From NCBI GenBank assembly GCA_002480015.1, contig DLQD01000070.1, positions 1 to 34,020 of the forward strand: a stretch of DNA of 34,020 nucleotides, in the 5' to 3' direction. Source of the stretch: Opitutia bacterium UBA7441 (GTDB taxonomy: Bacteria > Verrucomicrobiota > Verrucomicrobiia > Opitutales > Coraliomargaritaceae). The first letter of the stretch is position 1. Each line of letters begins with the position of its first letter. The notes under the pieces are model-generated. The model did no database searches and had not been told where the DNA came from. It worked only from the letters and a program-made list of their open reading frames with translations. The position numbers and the translations under genes are program-made. Positions 24,313-32,821 of this stretch are shown here, in pieces.

Positions 24313-25038
24313 ATGTCGAAACCTACTAACAAACTTACTTGGTGCAAAGCTCGTCTAGGCGAGGATATGAACTGGTGGATTCACGAAATTAGCGATTCTG
24401 TCCATTGGGATGCGGATGGTCTCGGTATCATCGACCCACGCCAATTCCAGTATATCATCGATCTACTCGAACCGCTCTCTGATTACGGCCTCCAAAATGA
24501 GCTGGTGGACGACGCCTTTTATTCCTTCGGTATCGATAAGGTGGAAAAGGACAAGACTGTTCTCCTCAAGCGCGTCCAAGACAGCATACTGGAGAGTGAA
24601 GATCCGCTCTTCGCCTTGCCCGACGTGCTCGACGAGGAAAAAGGGCCCTACGCCGATTTACTGGATCATATCACGAAGCTACGCGTCAAAATGCTCAACG
24701 ATTTGATCGATTTCTCGCAGAACCTGACTGTTGAAGAACTCGAGGAAGAAATCCGTGAAGCACAGAACGCTGATTTCCTCGAAGGTCGCGTCTCCCATTT
24801 CTTTAGCGAGCTGACCGCTATCCTGGAATACATCCCCGAGGGCTTCGAACTCGACGACGATGACGAGTCCAAGCCCAAGTCGGAAGACGAGGAACTCGAA
24901 AAAGATCTCGCAGATGTTGATGCGGTCACTGACGAAAAGATCGAAGAAGATGAGACCATGAAATGGGACGAAGAAGAAGAGGCGGACGAGGATTACGAAG
25001 AGACAACTGCCCCGCCAGACGATGATAAGGGCAAATAA
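24313..25038 (+). CDS. Unknown protein with a hyperacidic C-terminal tail
   Basis: I do not recognise this 241-residue protein. Residues 1-180 look like a soluble, mostly helical domain with a Trp-rich start (WCKARLGEDMNWWIHEISDSVHW, split around residues 10-32) and two charged helices (about 120-150 and 155-173). From residue 181 on, 32 of the last 61 residues are Asp or Glu, with a few Lys and Pro. There is no signal peptide or membrane segment. Such tails occur in histone-like, chaperone and ribosome-associated proteins, but the sequence gives no firm clue. The ATG at 24313 is preferred over a TTG at 24271. A strong terminator follows, so it is transcribed apart from ffh. Its upstream region contains TTTACA-N16-TTTAAC (24214-24241), a possible but weak promoter. 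Confidence 0.75.
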   Translation: MSKPTNKLTWCKARLGEDMNWWIHEISDSVHWDADGLGIIDPRQFQYIIDLLEPLSDYGLQNELVDDAFYSFGIDKVEKDKTVLLKRVQDSILESEDPLFALPDVLDEEKGPYADLLDHITKLRVKMLNDLIDFSQNLTVEELEEEIREAQNADFLEGRVSHFFSELTAILEYIPEGFELDDDDESKPKSEDEELEKDLADVDAVTDEKIEEDETMKWDEEEEADEDYEETTAPPDDDKGK

Positions 25039-25061
25039 GACATTCACTGTCATCTTGTTCC

Positions 25062-25089
25062 AAGCCCCGTCCTTAAGGATGGGGCTTTT
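25062..25089 (+). terminator. Rho-independent terminator after the acidic-tail gene
   Basis: AAGCCCCGTCC (25062-25072) pairs with GGATGGGGCTT (25077-25087) around a TTAA loop. This forms an 11-pair stem with one G-U pair, followed by TT and C, so the T-run is short (four Ts including the stem end). It lies 24 bases after the stop codon at 25038 and separates this gene from ffh. Confidence 0.85.
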
Positions 25090-25199
25090 CATATACCGGC
25101 TAGTCGTATGCCTTCAATAGGCAGATCGATACCAGCAGTTCATTACTTTCCCGTTGCCAGCGGGCACCACTCAACATAGGCAGGGCTGATAGAAAGATT

Positions 25200-26564
25200 A
25201 TGTTAGAAAATTTAACCGATAAATTAGGCACTGCACTCCGCAATTTGCGCGGCATCGGCAGGCTGAGCGAAGACAACATGGCCGAGGCGCTGAAGGAAGT
25301 GCGCCAAGCGCTCCTGTCCGCGGACGTGCACTTCAAGGTAGTCCGTGAATTCGTGGCCGAGGTCAAGGCGCAGTGCGTCGGGCAGGAAGTGCTCAAATCC
25401 GTCACGCCGGGTCAGCAGGTAATCAAGATCATCCACGACGAGCTGGTCAAGCTGCTCGGTGAAGGTGCGACCGAACTGGAGGATAAGAAACCACTTCGTA
25501 TTATGATGGTCGGCCTCCACGGCTCCGGTAAGACGACAAGTAGCGGGAAATTGGCACGCTATCTCGCCAAGAAGCGCGACTACCGCCCTGCCCTTGTTGC
25601 TTGCGACGTGTATCGGCCAGCTGCGATCGATCAGCTTGAGATGCTGGCCAAGAATGAAGCATGCATCTTTTACGGTGACCGCGAGGAGAAGGATGTCATT
25701 AAAATCGGCACGCGCGGCCTCGATGCAGCTAAAAATGCTGATGCCAATCTGATCATTTTCGACACCGCCGGCCGACTCCAGATCGACGGAGACCTGATCG
25801 AAGAGATCAAACGGCTGAAAGATGCAGTCCAACCCGATGAGATTCTACTCGTGGCGGACGCCGCCCTCGGTCAGGAAGCGGTCAACGTGGCCAAGCACTT
25901 CAATGAAGCCGTCGGTTGCACCGGTATCATTCTAACCAAGCTCGATGGTGACGCACGCGGGGGAGCCGCTCTCTCGATGAAATCGATCTCCAATGTGCCG
26001 ATCAAGTTCATCGGCACAGGTGAAAAGTCAGACGAATTTGACCTCTTTCACCCCGACCGCATGGCTTCCCGCATACTCGGGATGGGCGATGTGGTTTCAC
26101 TCGTCGAAAAAGCTCAGGAGACGATCGACCAGGATGAAGCTGAACGGATGGCCGAAAAAATGCGCAAGGCGGACTTCAACCTCGAAGACTTCCTCTCGCA
26201 AATGCAACAGGTTAAAAAAATGGGCTCACTTGGCTCCATTGTCGGCATGATGCCGGGTATGAGCGGCGTCGACATCGGCGAGAAAGAGGAAAAGAAAATG
26301 GCGCGCACCGAGGCGATTATTCTGTCGATGACCGTGCAAGAGCGTCATAACCCGCGCCTACTACGCGGCAGCCGCTTAAGGCGCATCGCCAACGGATCCG
26401 GCGTCCAGGTGCGCGATGTTAACGCCCTGATTAAGCAATTCACCCAGATGCAAAAAATGATGAAAATGATGCGCGGTGGCAAAGGTCGCAAGATGATGAA
26501 GGCCATGAAATCGCAGATGGGCAATGATTCCGGAGGCTTGCCAACAAACCTTCCCGGACTATAA
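25200..26564 (+). CDS. ffh: Signal recognition particle protein Ffh (SRP54)
   Basis: Ffh binds signal sequences and the SRP RNA, and delivers ribosomes to FtsY at the membrane. The 454-residue protein has the N domain (1-95), the GTPase domain with GLHGSGKTT (105-113), DVYRPAAIDQLE, DTAGRLQ and TKLDGDARGGAAL, and the methionine-rich M domain (about 300-454). The RNA-binding part of the M domain is RHNPRLLRGSRLRRIANGSG. Its C-terminal stretch MQKMMKMMRGGKGRKMMKAM is typical. The ATG at 25200 is preceded by GAAAG, one of the few weakly ribosome-binding-like sequences in the window. No SRP RNA gene is visible nearby. A nuclease-like gene begins 13 bases after its stop. Confidence 0.97.
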   Translation: MLENLTDKLGTALRNLRGIGRLSEDNMAEALKEVRQALLSADVHFKVVREFVAEVKAQCVGQEVLKSVTPGQQVIKIIHDELVKLLGEGATELEDKKPLRIMMVGLHGSGKTTSSGKLARYLAKKRDYRPALVACDVYRPAAIDQLEMLAKNEACIFYGDREEKDVIKIGTRGLDAAKNADANLIIFDTAGRLQIDGDLIEEIKRLKDAVQPDEILLVADAALGQEAVNVAKHFNEAVGCTGIILTKLDGDARGGAALSMKSISNVPIKFIGTGEKSDEFDLFHPDRMASRILGMGDVVSLVEKAQETIDQDEAERMAEKMRKADFNLEDFLSQMQQVKKMGSLGSIVGMMPGMSGVDIGEKEEKKMARTEAIILSMTVQERHNPRLLRGSRLRRIANGSGVQVRDVNALIKQFTQMQKMMKMMRGGKGRKMMKAMKSQMGNDSGGLPTNLPGL

Positions 26565-26577
26565 TAATTACCACTCA

Positions 26578-27021
26578 ATGGATAACCAAGTCGTTCCAGT
26601 CCTGATCAAAGGCGTCATGCCCACTTCAAGTGGGTGCGCTGTTTTCCTTGCTAGCGGAGAGAAGACCTTTGTCATCTATGTGGATCAAGGCATTGGTGAG
26701 GCTATTCAGCGTGCTGTCGATGGCGAGCAAGCAGAGCGCCCGCTAACTCACGATCTCATGCTCACACTACTCGATGGACTTGGCGCCGAGGTGGAGCGCG
26801 TTGTGATCAACGACGTGGATGAAGGAACTTTTTTTGCTCGGCTCATCGTCTCGATGGAGAACGAACTCGGGCATAAAATTATCGAGATCGATGCCCGCCC
26901 CAGTGACTCCATGGTGCTGGCTTTGGCCACGGGTAAGCCGATTTACACAGCCCGTTCCGTGATCGAATCGGTCGACGATATGACGGAGATTCTAGCACGC
27001 ATTTTGGAGCAAGGTTCGTAG
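26578..27021 (+). CDS. Bifunctional nuclease family protein (DUF151)
   Basis: A 147-residue protein of the BFN/DUF151 family, whose members have been reported to have DNase and RNase activity. Family-like stretches are FVIYVDQGIGEAI (about 32-44), LTHDLMLTLLDGLGAEVERVVI (about 55-76), TFFARLIV and IDARPSDSMVLALATGKPIY (about 102-121). The start is the ATG at 26578. A longer frame reaching back to 26524 would overlap ffh by about 40 bases and was rejected. It lies between ffh and the dihydrouridine synthase gene, five bases or less from the latter, so the three genes are probably co-transcribed. Confidence 0.85.
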   Translation: MDNQVVPVLIKGVMPTSSGCAVFLASGEKTFVIYVDQGIGEAIQRAVDGEQAERPLTHDLMLTLLDGLGAEVERVVINDVDEGTFFARLIVSMENELGHKIIEIDARPSDSMVLALATGKPIYTARSVIESVDDMTEILARILEQGS

Positions 27022-27025
27022 TCGT

Positions 27026-28090
27026 ATGCTGCCCCTACCCGACCCGATCATCCTCGGCCAACCTTGGACAGCGCTCGCACCGATGCAGGATGTCACCACC
27101 CTGCCCTTCATACGCTTACTGGGTAAATACGGGGCTCCGGATTTGCTCTTCACGGAATACTTTCGTGTTCATGGTCACTCTAACTTAGAGCAACACATCG
27201 TCGACTCCATCTGCCACCATGATACCGGTCGCCCAGTTTTTGCCCAGCTCATTGGCGAGAGCTTACCCGATTTAGAGCGGACGGTTGAGGCAATCGAGCG
27301 GACTGGACTGCCGGTGGCCGGGATTGATCTCAACATGGGGTGCCCCGCTCCCAAGGTATATAAGAAAAACGTCGGCGGCGGCCTTCTCCGCGAGCCGTCC
27401 AAAGTGAACGAAGTGCTCGGCTGTCTGCGGGCGGCGATTAAGGGTCGTTTCACGGTAAAGATGCGTATCGGTTTCGAGAACGACGAACACTTCGAGGCCC
27501 TTCTGGAATTGATTGAGAAACACCAAGTGGACCTACTCAGCCTCCACGCCCGGACAGTCAGAGAGGCCTACCGCAGTGAGGTGCACTACGCATACATTAA
27601 ACGTGCCGCAGAGCGGCTCTCCTGCCCGGTCTTAGCCAACGGTAACATCACTTCCGTGGCCAAAGGTCAGTGGGTACTGGACGAGACCGGCAGTGCCGGG
27701 CTTATGGTCGGCCGATCCTGCATACGCAACCCCTGGATCTTTCGCCAACTGCGCGAGCACTTTGCCGGTGAGCCCCTTTTCCAGCCCACGCTCGGGGATG
27801 TCCGCGCCTACATCGAAGATTTGATCGTGGCAACGAGTCGACCCGACTTGCAGGGGCGCTATCACATCAATCATATGAAGAAGTTCCTCAACTTCATCGG
27901 CCTAGGCGTCGATGAAGACGGACAATTCCTTCACGACATGCGTCGTGCTCAGACGAAGGACGAGCTCGACGCCATCTGTGACCGCCATCTGTTGGATCAT
28001 GGCCGCGCGAGGCTACACTTTCCCGACGAACCGATCAAGGGCCTGGTCGCCCGCCCGAATTGCGAGACGGCACGCGGCTGCGCGTTATAG
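27026..28090 (+). CDS. dus: tRNA-dihydrouridine synthase
   Basis: An FMN-dependent enzyme that reduces uridines in the D-loop of tRNA. The 354-residue protein has the N-terminal ALAPMQDVTTLPFIR (16-30), the catalytic Cys106 in LNMGCPAPKV, KMRIGFEN, LHARTVREAY with the conserved HxRT, PVLANGNI and GLMVGRSCIRNPW. The C-terminal helical domain (about 250-354) contains HINHMKKFLN. Which Dus subtype it is cannot be settled by eye, so the symbol is generic. The ATG lies four bases after the stop of the preceding gene, which implies coupled expression with ffh and the nuclease. A 15-base perfect inverted repeat follows four bases after the stop. Confidence 0.93.
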   Translation: MLPLPDPIILGQPWTALAPMQDVTTLPFIRLLGKYGAPDLLFTEYFRVHGHSNLEQHIVDSICHHDTGRPVFAQLIGESLPDLERTVEAIERTGLPVAGIDLNMGCPAPKVYKKNVGGGLLREPSKVNEVLGCLRAAIKGRFTVKMRIGFENDEHFEALLELIEKHQVDLLSLHARTVREAYRSEVHYAYIKRAAERLSCPVLANGNITSVAKGQWVLDETGSAGLMVGRSCIRNPWIFRQLREHFAGEPLFQPTLGDVRAYIEDLIVATSRPDLQGRYHINHMKKFLNFIGLGVDEDGQFLHDMRRAQTKDELDAICDRHLLDHGRARLHFPDEPIKGLVARPNCETARGCAL

Positions 28091-28094
28091 GCGC

Positions 28095-28109
28095 GTGCGA
28101 ATTTCGCAC
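28095..28109 (+). other. Perfect inverted repeat after dus
   Basis: GTGCGAA-T-TTCGCAC is fully symmetrical. As RNA it would form five to six base pairs around a small loop. The bases after it (CGTTTGAG) do not give a good T-run, so it is a weak terminator at best. A second smaller dyad, AGCGC-GATAT-GCGCT, lies at 28126-28140. Both sit in the 152-base spacer before sucC. Confidence 0.4.
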
Positions 28110-28197
28110 CGTTTGAGTGACCTTCAGCGCGATATGCGCTCAAACAATATTTCATTTGCGAAAATCTTTCAAAAGAGATTGCACCCAACTTGTAGCT

Positions 28198-28227
28198 TTG
28201 GCACTAACATCGCTTCCGTGCTTTAAC
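28198..28227 (+). promoter_or_regulatory. Possible sigma-70 promoter for sucCD
   Basis: TTGGCA (28198-28203, five of six consensus) is followed after 18 bases by TTTAAC (28222-28227, four of six). Transcription would start near 28234 and leave a very short leader of about nine bases before the sucC ATG. This fits the lack of a Shine-Dalgarno motif but is only a pattern match. Confidence 0.3.
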
Positions 28228-28242
28228 ACCAATCACATATAG

Positions 28243-29433
28243 ATGAATATCCACGAGTATCAGGCCAAACGCCTTCTTCAGGAATATGGAGTCCCCGTCC
28301 CACGCGGGTATGCTGCCACTAATTCCCGAGAAGTTGAAACCGCTATCTCCCACCTTGGCGACGACATGATCGTTGTGAAGGCCCAAATCCACGCTGGTGG
28401 ACGCGGTAAAGGGACTTTTACCGACGGCTATAAAGGGGGTGTCAAGGTGGTCAAAAACCGCGAAGAAGCGCTCGATGCCGCGAATCATATGCTCGATAAC
28501 ACCTTGGTCACCGCACAAACAGGCCCCGAAGGCCGCAAGGTCCAGACGCTCTATTTCACTGAAGCATGCGACATTGAGCACGAGTATTACCTCGCTATCG
28601 TCCTCGACCGCGAGACCGCCCAGTCCATGATCATCGCCTCGACCGAAGGTGGTATGGATATCGAAGCGGTGGCCGAAGCCACTCCCGAGAAGCTCATCCG
28701 CGTGCCGATCTCGCCCACCATGGGGCTTCGCCACTACCACTGCCGACGCGTCGCCTTCGCTCTCGGCTTCGAAGGAGAGCAAGTCAAGCAATTCGCTCGT
28801 ATTCTAACGGGGCTCTACAAGATGTATTGGGATAAGAATGCCATGCTTGTCGAAATCAACCCGCTGGTCAAAACCAAGCAGGGCCAGTTGATGGCACTCG
28901 ACGCCAAAGTCTCTTTCGACGGCAATGCGATCTTCCAACACCCCGATATCCAGCAACTACGTGATCTCAACGAAGAAGACCCCAAAGAGATCGAAGCCTC
29001 CAAGCATAATCTCGCCTACATAGCGCTCGACGGCAACATCGCATGTATGGTGAATGGTGCCGGACTTGCGATGGCTACAATGGATATCATTCAAAGCTTT
29101 GGCGGCTCCCCAGCCAACTTCCTCGACGTGGGTGGCGGCGCCAACGAAGACCAAGTCACCGCAGCATTTAAGATCATTTTATCCGATCCCAATGTTAAGG
29201 GCATACTCGTCAATATCTTTGGTGGTATCATGAAGTGCGACGTTATCGCCCGGGGCATCGTGGCCGCCGCGAAGAACGTCGACATCACTGTGCCGCTCGT
29301 CGTCCGTCTTGAGGGAACCAACGTTGAAGCTGGCAAGCAAATCCTACGTGAGAGTGGCGTGGCACTCACTCCGGCCGACAGCCTCGTTCAGGCCGCCGAA
29401 GTCATTGTCGCGCAGGTCAATAGCGCAGGATAG
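28243..29433 (+). CDS. sucC: Succinyl-CoA synthetase beta subunit (ADP-forming type)
   Basis: The ATP-grasp beta subunit of succinyl-CoA synthetase binds the nucleotide and succinate. The 396-residue protein begins MNIHEYQAKRLLQEYGVPVPRG, the family N-terminus, and contains VVKAQIHAGGRGKG (about 45-58), VEINPLVKTKQGQLMALDAKVSFD (about 204-227), GAGLAMATMDII and LVNIFGGIMKCDVIARGI (about 324-341). Length is normal (E. coli 388). It is the first of two genes, 32 bases ahead of sucD. With sucAB-lpdA, about 10 kb upstream, it gives two consecutive TCA steps. Confidence 0.97.
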   Translation: MNIHEYQAKRLLQEYGVPVPRGYAATNSREVETAISHLGDDMIVVKAQIHAGGRGKGTFTDGYKGGVKVVKNREEALDAANHMLDNTLVTAQTGPEGRKVQTLYFTEACDIEHEYYLAIVLDRETAQSMIIASTEGGMDIEAVAEATPEKLIRVPISPTMGLRHYHCRRVAFALGFEGEQVKQFARILTGLYKMYWDKNAMLVEINPLVKTKQGQLMALDAKVSFDGNAIFQHPDIQQLRDLNEEDPKEIEASKHNLAYIALDGNIACMVNGAGLAMATMDIIQSFGGSPANFLDVGGGANEDQVTAAFKIILSDPNVKGILVNIFGGIMKCDVIARGIVAAAKNVDITVPLVVRLEGTNVEAGKQILRESGVALTPADSLVQAAEVIVAQVNSAG

Positions 29434-29465
29434 TCCTTAAACGATCACATTTAAAATACATTCCA

Positions 29466-30350
29466 ATGAGTATTCTCGTTAATAAAGACACACGTCTCGT
29501 CGTTCAAGGGATCACCGGAAAAACCGGTACCTTCCATACACTACAATGCATCGATTACGGCACGAACGTCGTCGCCGGGGTCACTCCCGGCAAGGGTGGT
29601 CAACTCTGGGAGGGAAAAGTCCCTGTCTGCAACACGGTCGACGAAGCCGTCAAGCAACATGGTGCCAACGTCTCCGTCATCTATGTGCCGCCGGCCTTCG
29701 CCGCCGACTCCATCCTTGAGGCAATCGAAGCGGAAATCCCGCTCGTCATCTGTATCACTGAGGGCGTGCCCGTTCGTGATATGTCTGAAGTCCGCCGCCG
29801 TTTGTATTTCCACAACACGAAGACCCGCCTGATCGGCCCCAACTGCCCTGGTATCATTACACCCGGCGAGTGCAAGATCGGCATCATGCCAGGCTACATC
29901 CATAAGCCCGGTCGCGTCGGCGTCGTCTCCCGCTCCGGCACACTGACCTACGAGGCCGTCTGGCAACTCACTCAGCGCGGCCACGGGCAATCGACCTGTA
30001 TTGGTATCGGAGGCGACCCTATTAACGGCACTTCGCAACTCGATGCCGTCCGCATGCTCAACGAAGACCCCGACACGGATGCCATCATCATGATCGGCGA
30101 AATCGGTGGTAGCGCGGAAGAGGAAGCCTGCGCCTATATCAAGGAGCACGTTAAAAAGCCCGTCGCCGGATTTATCGCTGGTGCCTCCGCACCCAAGGGG
30201 CGCACTATGGGTCACGCTGGTGCTATCGTTTCTGCCAGCGGTGCCGGCACTGCCGAGGCTAAGTTTGCCGCCATGGAAGATGCGGGTGTCTCCATCGCCC
30301 GCAACCCATCTGAGATAGCAGACGCTCTACTCAAGATCTACAAAGGCTGA
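29466..30350 (+). CDS. sucD: Succinyl-CoA synthetase alpha subunit
   Basis: The alpha subunit binds CoA and carries the phosphorylated histidine. The 294-residue protein has the CoA-binding VQGITGKTGTFH (13-24) and GVTPGKGGQLW (38-48), then RLIGPNCPGII (121-131), IGIGGDPINGT (179-189), and the active-site His250 in MGHAGAIVSASGAG. Length matches the family (E. coli 289). It ends the sucCD unit and is followed 22 bases later by a strong terminator. Confidence 0.97.
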   Translation: MSILVNKDTRLVVQGITGKTGTFHTLQCIDYGTNVVAGVTPGKGGQLWEGKVPVCNTVDEAVKQHGANVSVIYVPPAFAADSILEAIEAEIPLVICITEGVPVRDMSEVRRRLYFHNTKTRLIGPNCPGIITPGECKIGIMPGYIHKPGRVGVVSRSGTLTYEAVWQLTQRGHGQSTCIGIGGDPINGTSQLDAVRMLNEDPDTDAIIMIGEIGGSAEEEACAYIKEHVKKPVAGFIAGASAPKGRTMGHAGAIVSASGAGTAEAKFAAMEDAGVSIARNPSEIADALLKIYKG

Positions 30351-30372
30351 GTCTAGGCTTAGAATGTTTTAC

Positions 30373-30410
30373 AAATCCGCCCGTTGGCTTCAGGCCCGGG
30401 CGGATTTTTT
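30373..30410 (+). terminator. Rho-independent terminator after sucD
   Basis: AAATCCGCCCG (30373-30383) pairs with CGGGCGGATTT (30397-30407), and the stem can be extended inward by GGC/GCC. The right arm runs into six consecutive Ts (30405-30410). It terminates sucCD. On the minus strand the sequence after the stem is only TTTGT, so it would be a weaker terminator for the converging AstE-like gene. Confidence 0.9.
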
Positions 30411-30441
30411 ATTAGTCTCTGTCAGTGCGCCCGACTCTTCA

Positions 30442-31506
30442 CTAGGCAACAACCACGTCCATACTCGTTGCAAGATCAGTTTGCGCCTGGGCGTGTGGGT
30501 CAGTCTTTGCTTGCGCCATCTTCATGCGGTAGCGCTGGAGTTGTTTTGAGGTCAGGGTGGCGATGTTACAAATGGGCTCACCCGGTTTGACTGCGGGCAT
30601 GGTCGCCATGCCCAGGATGATACCGTTTGCAGGAGAAGTGAGTACGCTTTGCTCCACACCCATGATACTGTAATTCGTAACGATCGCTTGCCCATCCTCA
30701 ACGAAGTCTCCGGGACTGACGTGAAACTTTAAAATGCCACCGACGGTCGCGCGGATCCACTGGGTCTTGCGAACCTTAGCCAGAAATGGTGGCCGGAGCA
30801 ATGGAGCGTCGAGCATTCCGAGTACCGAGAGCACATTGCGGATACCCTGAGTGCCGATCTGGAGTATGCTGGGCTCGATTTTCCATGGCTCGCCCGCCTC
30901 AAGGATGATTGTCGGGCAACCGCGCTTGGTCGCCTCTCGGCGAAAAGAGCCGAGCGGTCCCTTGCCGTCGACCACCATCATACATCCGAAGGCTTCAGCT
31001 AGACGGCGGGCATCTGGGTTCGTCAAGTCGGCGCGAATATTGGGGAAGTTGGTACGCTGGAAAGCTGCCGTGTGTAGGTCGATGCCAAAGTCGCATTTGT
31101 CGACTAGTTCGGTCATTAAAGTGTAAGCGATTCGGCTGGCAAGACCTCCCCTTTTTGTGCCAGGAAACGAGCGGTTCAAATCACGTCGGTCTGGAAGATA
31201 GCGCTCGTGTGATTCGAATCCAAAGACGTTGACTACGGGTGCCAGAATGAGTGTGCCGCACTTCAGGTTGACGGCATCGCCGAAAAGGAAGTCGTGGATG
31301 ATCCCTGTGCCGTTAACCTCGTCGCCATGGATGGCTGCGGTGATAAAAATACATGGCCCCGGCTTGCGCGCGCGAATGACGCGCAGGGGTACACGCACTT
31401 TATCGCCGGTGTAAGTTTCCGAAATCGTGAGGCGAACGTCCCGGGATTGTCCGAGTGGAATGCGTTCGCCGGCTACTTTGAATGGTGGAGTGCGTTTGGC
31501 TGACAT
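30442..31506 (-). CDS. AstE/aspartoacylase-like zinc deacylase (M14 family)
   Basis: A 354-residue member of the succinylglutamate desuccinylase/aspartoacylase group. Zinc ligands are His60 and Glu63 in AAIHGDEVNG and His145 in GIDLHTAA. DLNRSFPG (109-116) is the substrate-site motif, and Glu203 in IILEAGEPW is the probable catalytic base. The last third (about 245-330) resembles a biotinyl-lipoyl-like beta barrel (GGILKFHVSPGDFVEDGQAIV, split around 257-277; GEPICNIA). There is no arginine-succinyltransferase operon around it, so a role in arginine breakdown is unlikely. It lies downstream of rimK (50 bases apart), a neighbourhood seen for this family in other bacteria. A deacylating or deamidating role on a RimK product is a reasonable guess. 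Confidence 0.87.
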   Translation of the reverse strand: MSAKRTPPFKVAGERIPLGQSRDVRLTISETYTGDKVRVPLRVIRARKPGPCIFITAAIHGDEVNGTGIIHDFLFGDAVNLKCGTLILAPVVNVFGFESHERYLPDRRDLNRSFPGTKRGGLASRIAYTLMTELVDKCDFGIDLHTAAFQRTNFPNIRADLTNPDARRLAEAFGCMMVVDGKGPLGSFRREATKRGCPTIILEAGEPWKIEPSILQIGTQGIRNVLSVLGMLDAPLLRPPFLAKVRKTQWIRATVGGILKFHVSPGDFVEDGQAIVTNYSIMGVEQSVLTSPANGIILGMATMPAVKPGEPICNIATLTSKQLQRYRMKMAQAKTDPHAQAQTDLATSMDVVVA

Positions 31507-31556
31507 GGTCGTGGCTGGGTTCGTTTACGAAGCGGAACGCTCGCTGAAGCTTCGCG

Positions 31557-32741
31557 CTACGTTTCTGGTTGAATCTTCTTCAGCTTGCGGCGCTTTTTCT
31601 TTTGCATGCGCTCAGGAAGGAAACTGCTGAGGGCAATCTGGCTCCCGTAGCAGAGGAGCGTGTCGCCCTCCAAAATCTCGCGCTCTTTCTTCGGGTTGGC
31701 GATCTGCTCACCGCCGCGAGAGAGCCGGAGCACAACGATATCACGCTCACGCAAGCCGCTGGACTCGATCGTCTGTCCGATGATCGGCGCATTGGGTGCG
31801 ACGTTGAATTCGGTCACGGTATAGCCCTTCGTCAACGAAAGACGCTCACGAACGTTAAAGTTACCAAACTTGATTTGCTCTTCAGTGAATTGAATAATTT
31901 CTCCAGCGATATCAAGTCCGGTCGCGCCTTCAATGCCTTCGAGTCCGGGAGAGGAGTTGACTTCCATGATGACGGGCCCGTCCTTACCCTCAAGCATGTC
32001 GACACCAGCGACTTTCAAATTTAAGATTTGAGCCGCACGCACAGCGGTTCGCTCGTAGGCCTCATCCAGTTTGACCCTTTCGGTCCGTCCACCACGGTGA
32101 ACGTTGCTGCGAAACTCCTGCCCCACAGCAGTCCGCCGCATCGCGGCCACCACTCGATCACCGACCACGAAAGCACGGATGTCGTGCCCCTTGGATTCGG
32201 AGACAAACTTCTGTACGAGCACGTTTTGCTGCACACTGGAAAGTGTCTCGATGATAGCCTCAGCCACCTTGTTGGACTCGGCCAGAATGACGCCGACACC
32301 TTGGGTGCCGGATATTAATTTGATGACGACCGGCGCACCACCCATTTCCATGATCGCTTGCAGGATGTCCTTCTGGTTACGAACGAAGGCCGTCTCGGCG
32401 ATGCCGACATCATGCCGGCTGAGTGCTTGCATGGAAGATAGCTTATCGCGTGAAGCAAGGATGGAGTCTGCTGTATTCAGGCAATAGGAGCCCATCTGCT
32501 CAAACTGACGCACAACAGCTGTTCCGTAAAAGGTGACGGAGGTGCCGATACGGGGGATGATGGCATCGTAGTGTGTGATCGGCTTGCCGGCGTAGGTGAC
32601 ATCCGGCTCGCCCTGCCGAAGGTAGAGGCCGAACTTAAGCGTGTCGAAAACGCGAACTTTGTGGCCGCGCTTGATCGCGGCCTCACGAAGGCGTTTAGTG
32701 CTATAGAGTCTAGGGCCGCGGGAAAGAATGGCTAAATTCAT
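31557..32741 (-). CDS. rimK: RimK-type ATP-grasp amino-acid ligase fused to a TrkA-C domain
   Basis: RimK adds glutamate residues to the C-terminus of ribosomal protein S6 in E. coli. The 394-residue protein carries a complete RimK core in residues 1-290: LAILSRGPRLYSTKRL at the N-terminus, APVVIKLISGTQGVGV with the ATP lysine (136-151), HDIRAFVVGDRVVAAMRR (186-203), and metal ligands in VAGVDMLEG and IMEVNSSPGLEGIE (258-271). The E. coli protein ends near there. Residues about 300-378 form an extra TrkA-C (RCK-C) domain with FNVAPNAPIIGQTI, SGLRERDIVVLRLSRGG and LEGDTLLCYGS. The TrkA-C domain often binds small ligands, so it may regulate the ligase. The last 15 residues are highly basic. It lies between the RimB-like and AstE-like genes, all on the minus strand. 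Confidence 0.93.
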   Translation of the reverse strand: MNLAILSRGPRLYSTKRLREAAIKRGHKVRVFDTLKFGLYLRQGEPDVTYAGKPITHYDAIIPRIGTSVTFYGTAVVRQFEQMGSYCLNTADSILASRDKLSSMQALSRHDVGIAETAFVRNQKDILQAIMEMGGAPVVIKLISGTQGVGVILAESNKVAEAIIETLSSVQQNVLVQKFVSESKGHDIRAFVVGDRVVAAMRRTAVGQEFRSNVHRGGRTERVKLDEAYERTAVRAAQILNLKVAGVDMLEGKDGPVIMEVNSSPGLEGIEGATGLDIAGEIIQFTEEQIKFGNFNVRERLSLTKGYTVTEFNVAPNAPIIGQTIESSGLRERDIVVLRLSRGGEQIANPKKEREILEGDTLLCYGSQIALSSFLPERMQKKKRRKLKKIQPET

Positions 32742-32821
32742 ATCAAGAATTGGTGGTAGACGAATCCAGACTGGGCGGTCGTTGAGACCTGACAGTGGAA
32801 GGATACCTCTCCGAGGGTGGA

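Noticed and set aside
28204..28791. A 195-codon open frame opposite the start of sucC
   Set aside because: It overlaps sucC antisense and resembles no family. The sucC signal is far stronger.
29541..30215. A 224-codon open frame opposite sucD
   Set aside because: It is antisense to a well-conserved gene and its translation is low in motif content. It is explained by the GC-rich third positions of sucD.
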